Assembly (NCBI GenBank): GCA_021740625.1
Contig: JAIOZK010000016.1
Span: 1-64,000, forward strand
Source of the DNA: Bacteroidales bacterium
GTDB lineage: Bacteria; Bacteroidota; Bacteroidia; Bacteroidales; JAIOZK01
Direction: 5' to 3'
Length of the DNA: 64,000 nt
The notes beneath the pieces were generated by a model. The model saw nothing but the letters and a program-made list of their open reading frames with translations. It searched no databases and was not told where the DNA came from. The translations under genes and the position numbers were made by a program. Shown here in pieces: positions 61,979 to 64,000 of the stretch (its first letter is position 1; every line of letters begins with the position of its first letter).

Positions 61979-62010
61979 TTTTAAATTCGTTTCCGGGAAC
62001 CTGCAACGTA

Positions 62011-62106
62011 GTGTTCTTTGTTTTGTGTTTTGTGTTTTCTGTTCTGTGTTTTGTGTTTTGTGTTTTGTGTTCTTTGTTTTGTGTTCTTTGTTTTGGGTTC
62101 TGTGTT
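62011..62106. repeat. Low-complexity GT-rich tract distal to the array
   Basis: About 95 bp of iterated 'tgttttgtgtt' variants lie between the last CRISPR repeat and the next gene. There is no coding potential. It may be a slippage-prone spacer. Confidence 0.7.
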
Positions 62107-62169
62107 GCCTTTTGGCTTCTCCCTTTTGCCTTTTCCTACTTAGAATAAATCCAAATAAAAAATTTTCCG

Positions 62170-62177
62170 TACTTTTG
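62170..62177 (+). promoter_or_regulatory. Candidate -7 element for the E2 gene
   Basis: TACTTTTG matches TAnnTTTG and lies 52 bp before the start codon. No -33 TTG at 19-21 bp spacing was found. Confidence 0.35.
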
Positions 62178-62229
62178 CAACAAATTTGCCGGAAGGCTTG
62201 TTAAGTGGAAACAAAACAAAGATTAGCAA

Positions 62230-63564
62230 ATGGGGAAATTTGAACTCGTGATGCCCAAGATGGGCGAAAGTATTATTGAAGCCACCATCACCAGGTGGAT
62301 GAAAGAAGTGGGAGATACCATCGAAGAAGATGATCCTGTCGTGGAGATAGCGACGGATAAAGTGGATTCGGAAATCCCATCACCGGTTGAGGGTGTTATC
62401 GAAAAGAAGCTCTTCGAAGAAGGCGATGTTGTTGAAATCGGGAAAGTTATTGCCGTGATCAAAACAGAGGGCGAAGATGATGAAGAAAGCACGCCTGAAG
62501 AAGAGCCTGTTGAAAAAGAAGAAACTGATCCCAAACCCGCCGCAAAAAAAGAAACAAGCGTTGAAACATCAGAAATGAGCACGGAGGCCTTCGACCAGGA
62601 TTATTCCAATTCGGAACGCTTTTATTCTCCCCTCGTAAAAAACATTGCCCGCACTGAAAACATCAGCCGCCAGGAACTGGACAATATCCAGGGTAGCGGC
62701 AAAGATGGCCGGGTAACAAAACGGGATGTACTTACATATCTCGAAGACAAGAAAGCCGGAAAAACAAAACAACCTGCCACTGCCACTGCTACTGCCACTT
62801 CCACTCCGGCTGCCACTGCTCCAAAAGTTGAACAACCTGCCGTTACCACCTCAGAAGGTGACGAGGTGATTGAAATGGACCGCATGCGCAAAATGATCGC
62901 CGACCATATGGTGATGTCCAAACAGGTTTCCCCGCATGTTACCTCTTTCATTGATGTGGACGTTACCAATATTGTCAACTGGCGCAACAAAGTCAAAAAA
63001 GATTTCCAACAACGTGAAGGTGAAAAGATCACCTTCACCCCCATTTTTATAGAAGCTGCAGCCAAGGTCCTGAAAGAATATCCCAGGATCAATGCCAGTG
63101 TGGATGGGACAAAGATCATCCATCGCAAGAAGGTGAATATTGGCATGGCCACAGCCCTGCCCAACGGCAACCTGATCGTGCCTGTAATCAAAGATGTGGA
63201 TCAGAAAAACCTGCTGGGACTTTCGAAGAATGTCAACGACCTCGCCAACAGGGCCAGGAACAACAAACTGGAACCGGATGAGATACAGGGAGGCACATTT
63301 ACAGTGACCAATTTTGGAAGTTTCGACAGTCTTACCGGAACCCCTATCATCAGCCAGCCGCAGGTAGCCATCCTGGGTGTGGGTGCCATCCGTAAAAAAC
63401 CGGTTGTCATAGAAACCGAACAGGGTGACGTGATCGGCATCAGGCATATCATGATACTTTCACTGGCATACGACCACAGGGTTGTTGACGGAGCCATGGG
63501 AGGTATGTACCTGAGAAGACTGAAAGAAGTACTTGAAAACTTTGACGCAAACCAGAGCATCTAA
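62230..63564 (+). CDS. 2-oxo acid dehydrogenase E2 (dihydrolipoamide acyltransferase)
   Basis: A 444-residue E2 has one lipoyl domain (1-~78) with the lipoylated Lys44 in EIATDKVDSEIPSP. An E3-binding domain follows (~133-172; YSPLVKNIARTENISRQELD), and an Ala/Thr linker. The acyltransferase domain has the catalytic SLAYDHRVVDGAMGGMYL. It transfers acyl groups to CoA in a pyruvate, 2-oxoglutarate or branched-chain complex; the E2 alone does not say which. E1 and E3 genes are not in this window. The linker has repeated TATAT/STPAAT motifs. Confidence 0.9.
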   Translation: MGKFELVMPKMGESIIEATITRWMKEVGDTIEEDDPVVEIATDKVDSEIPSPVEGVIEKKLFEEGDVVEIGKVIAVIKTEGEDDEESTPEEEPVEKEETDPKPAAKKETSVETSEMSTEAFDQDYSNSERFYSPLVKNIARTENISRQELDNIQGSGKDGRVTKRDVLTYLEDKKAGKTKQPATATATATSTPAATAPKVEQPAVTTSEGDEVIEMDRMRKMIADHMVMSKQVSPHVTSFIDVDVTNIVNWRNKVKKDFQQREGEKITFTPIFIEAAAKVLKEYPRINASVDGTKIIHRKKVNIGMATALPNGNLIVPVIKDVDQKNLLGLSKNVNDLANRARNNKLEPDEIQGGTFTVTNFGSFDSLTGTPIISQPQVAILGVGAIRKKPVVIETEQGDVIGIRHIMILSLAYDHRVVDGAMGGMYLRRLKEVLENFDANQSI

Positions 63565-63575
63565 ATTCTTATGCC

Positions 63576-63583
63576 TACTTTTG
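63576..63583 (+). promoter_or_regulatory. Candidate -7 element for the exonuclease gene
   Basis: TACTTTTG fits TAnnTTTG and lies 28 bp before the ATG at 63612; no canonical -33 is apparent. Confidence 0.3.
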
Positions 63584-63611
63584 CAGCAAAGAAATCCCGA
63601 ATTTATTGATT

Positions 63612-64000
63612 ATGGAATTAAATCTTACGAAACCCATCGCTTTCTTCGATCTGGAAACAACAGGACTGAATGTTGGATCGGACAGGATTGTTGAAATAAG
63701 CATATTGAAGGTGCTTCCGGACGGAACATCAAAAATTAAGACATACAGGGTAAATCCTACCATTCCGATATCGGCCGAATCCACTTCCATTCACGGGATC
63801 ACCAATGCCGACGTAAAAAATGAGCCTACTTTTAAAGATCTTGCGCCTGAAATAAACACTTTCCTGGAGGATTGCGATCTGGCAGGTTACAATTCCAACA
63901 AGTTCGACCTGCCCATGCTAATCGAGGAGTTCCTGCGAGCCGGCATTGAATTCGACCTGCGGAACCGCCGTTTTGTGGATGTGCAAAACATTTTTCACAA
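63612..64000 (+). CDS. DnaQ-like 3'-5' exonuclease, N-terminal part (runs off window)
   Basis: 130 residues are visible. Motif ExoI is AFFDLETTGLNVGSDRIVEI (Asp and Glu of the DEDD active site), and an ExoII region NSNKFDLPMLIEEFLRAG carries the second Asp. SIHGITNADV is also typical of the polymerase III epsilon-like family. It would remove nucleotides from 3' ends of DNA or RNA. The C-terminal ExoIII motif lies beyond the window, so domain composition is unknown. Confidence 0.88.
   Translation, partial: MELNLTKPIAFFDLETTGLNVGSDRIVEISILKVLPDGTSKIKTYRVNPTIPISAESTSIHGITNADVKNEPTFKDLAPEINTFLEDCDLAGYNSNKFDLPMLIEEFLRAGIEFDLRNRRFVDVQNIFH

Noticed and set aside
61525-62006. Minus-strand open frames of about 60 codons across the CRISPR array
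   Set aside because: They translate the repeat (giving a recurring CFTGKLVSD phrase) and spacers; open only because repeat plus spacer lengths happen to stay in frame.
62011-62106. GT-rich tract considered as a degraded extension of the CRISPR array
   Set aside because: It shares no words with the 38-nt repeat and has an irregular 7-11 bp period.

Overview
The window looks like a chromosomal contig of a Bacteroidota member, probably Bacteroidales-like. Signs of this are a type IX secretion C-terminal domain, a Porin_10-type porin, a SusC/CarboxypepD_reg-style TonB receptor, a BT_3928/DoxX-type protein, DUF1599, diadenylate cyclase next to folP, a BT4734/VirE-N-type protein, and promoters of the Bacteroidota form TTG-N19-21-TAnnTTTG (best seen before tRNA-Ser and the universal stress protein). 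The genus cannot be told from this sequence.

Layout. 1-4.4 kb: the 5' end of an IS630-like transposase, a tandem block of about 300-bp intergenic repeats carrying terminator hairpins, a lipoprotein and a T9SS-exported protein. 4.4-12 kb: a porin, a TerB/J-domain protein whose stop codon abuts an 87-bp MITE with 6-bp target duplications, and a three-gene cluster resembling a split lysine-ketoglutarate reductase/saccharopine dehydrogenase. 12.1-18 kb: tRNA-Ser(CGA) with promoter and terminator, a small DUF4476-N-like protein, pyruvate phosphate dikinase and ATP-type PEP carboxykinase. 18-27.6 kb: a DUF2271-like protein, a TonB receptor, a broken S41 peptidase, a protein with a VPLSD-type C-terminal anchor, a soluble histidine kinase, and a photolyase/DUF1295/epimerase cluster. 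27.9-46.6 kb: housekeeping genes (dnaN, plsY, a 1493-residue exported protein, prmA, tpiA, an ABC permease, DoxX-thioredoxin, DUF1599, folP, cdaA, an Rrf2 regulator, a putative Mn transporter, Usp, and a GT2 fusion).

47.0-62.0 kb holds the accessory system: a complete type III-A CRISPR locus in the order cas6-cas10-csm2-csm3-csm4-csm5-(AAA ATPase with its own dyad operators)-csx1-(small CARF-like or ring-nuclease candidate)-(RecD/Pif1-like helicase)-cas1-(primase-polymerase-like protein)-(cas2 with a 64-residue N-terminal extension)-leader-array of 14 repeats and 13 spacers. The catalytic residues of Cas10 (HD and GGDD), Csm3 (Asp35), Csx1 HEPN (R394/H399) and Cas1 are all visible, so interference, cyclic-oligoadenylate signalling and adaptation all look intact. 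The adaptation half is the most unusual part: a helicase and an archaeo-eukaryotic-primase-like enzyme are interleaved with cas1 and cas2, which suggests that spacer precursors are unwound and/or synthesised or filled in. Two spacers overlap by 30 nt on the same target. Most spacers, reverse-complemented, read as open coding sequence, so crRNAs made from the + strand would be antisense to mRNAs.

After the array come an oxo-acid dehydrogenase E2 gene and the start of a DnaQ-like exonuclease that runs off the window. Assignments rest on motif recognition and family memory; no searches were run.
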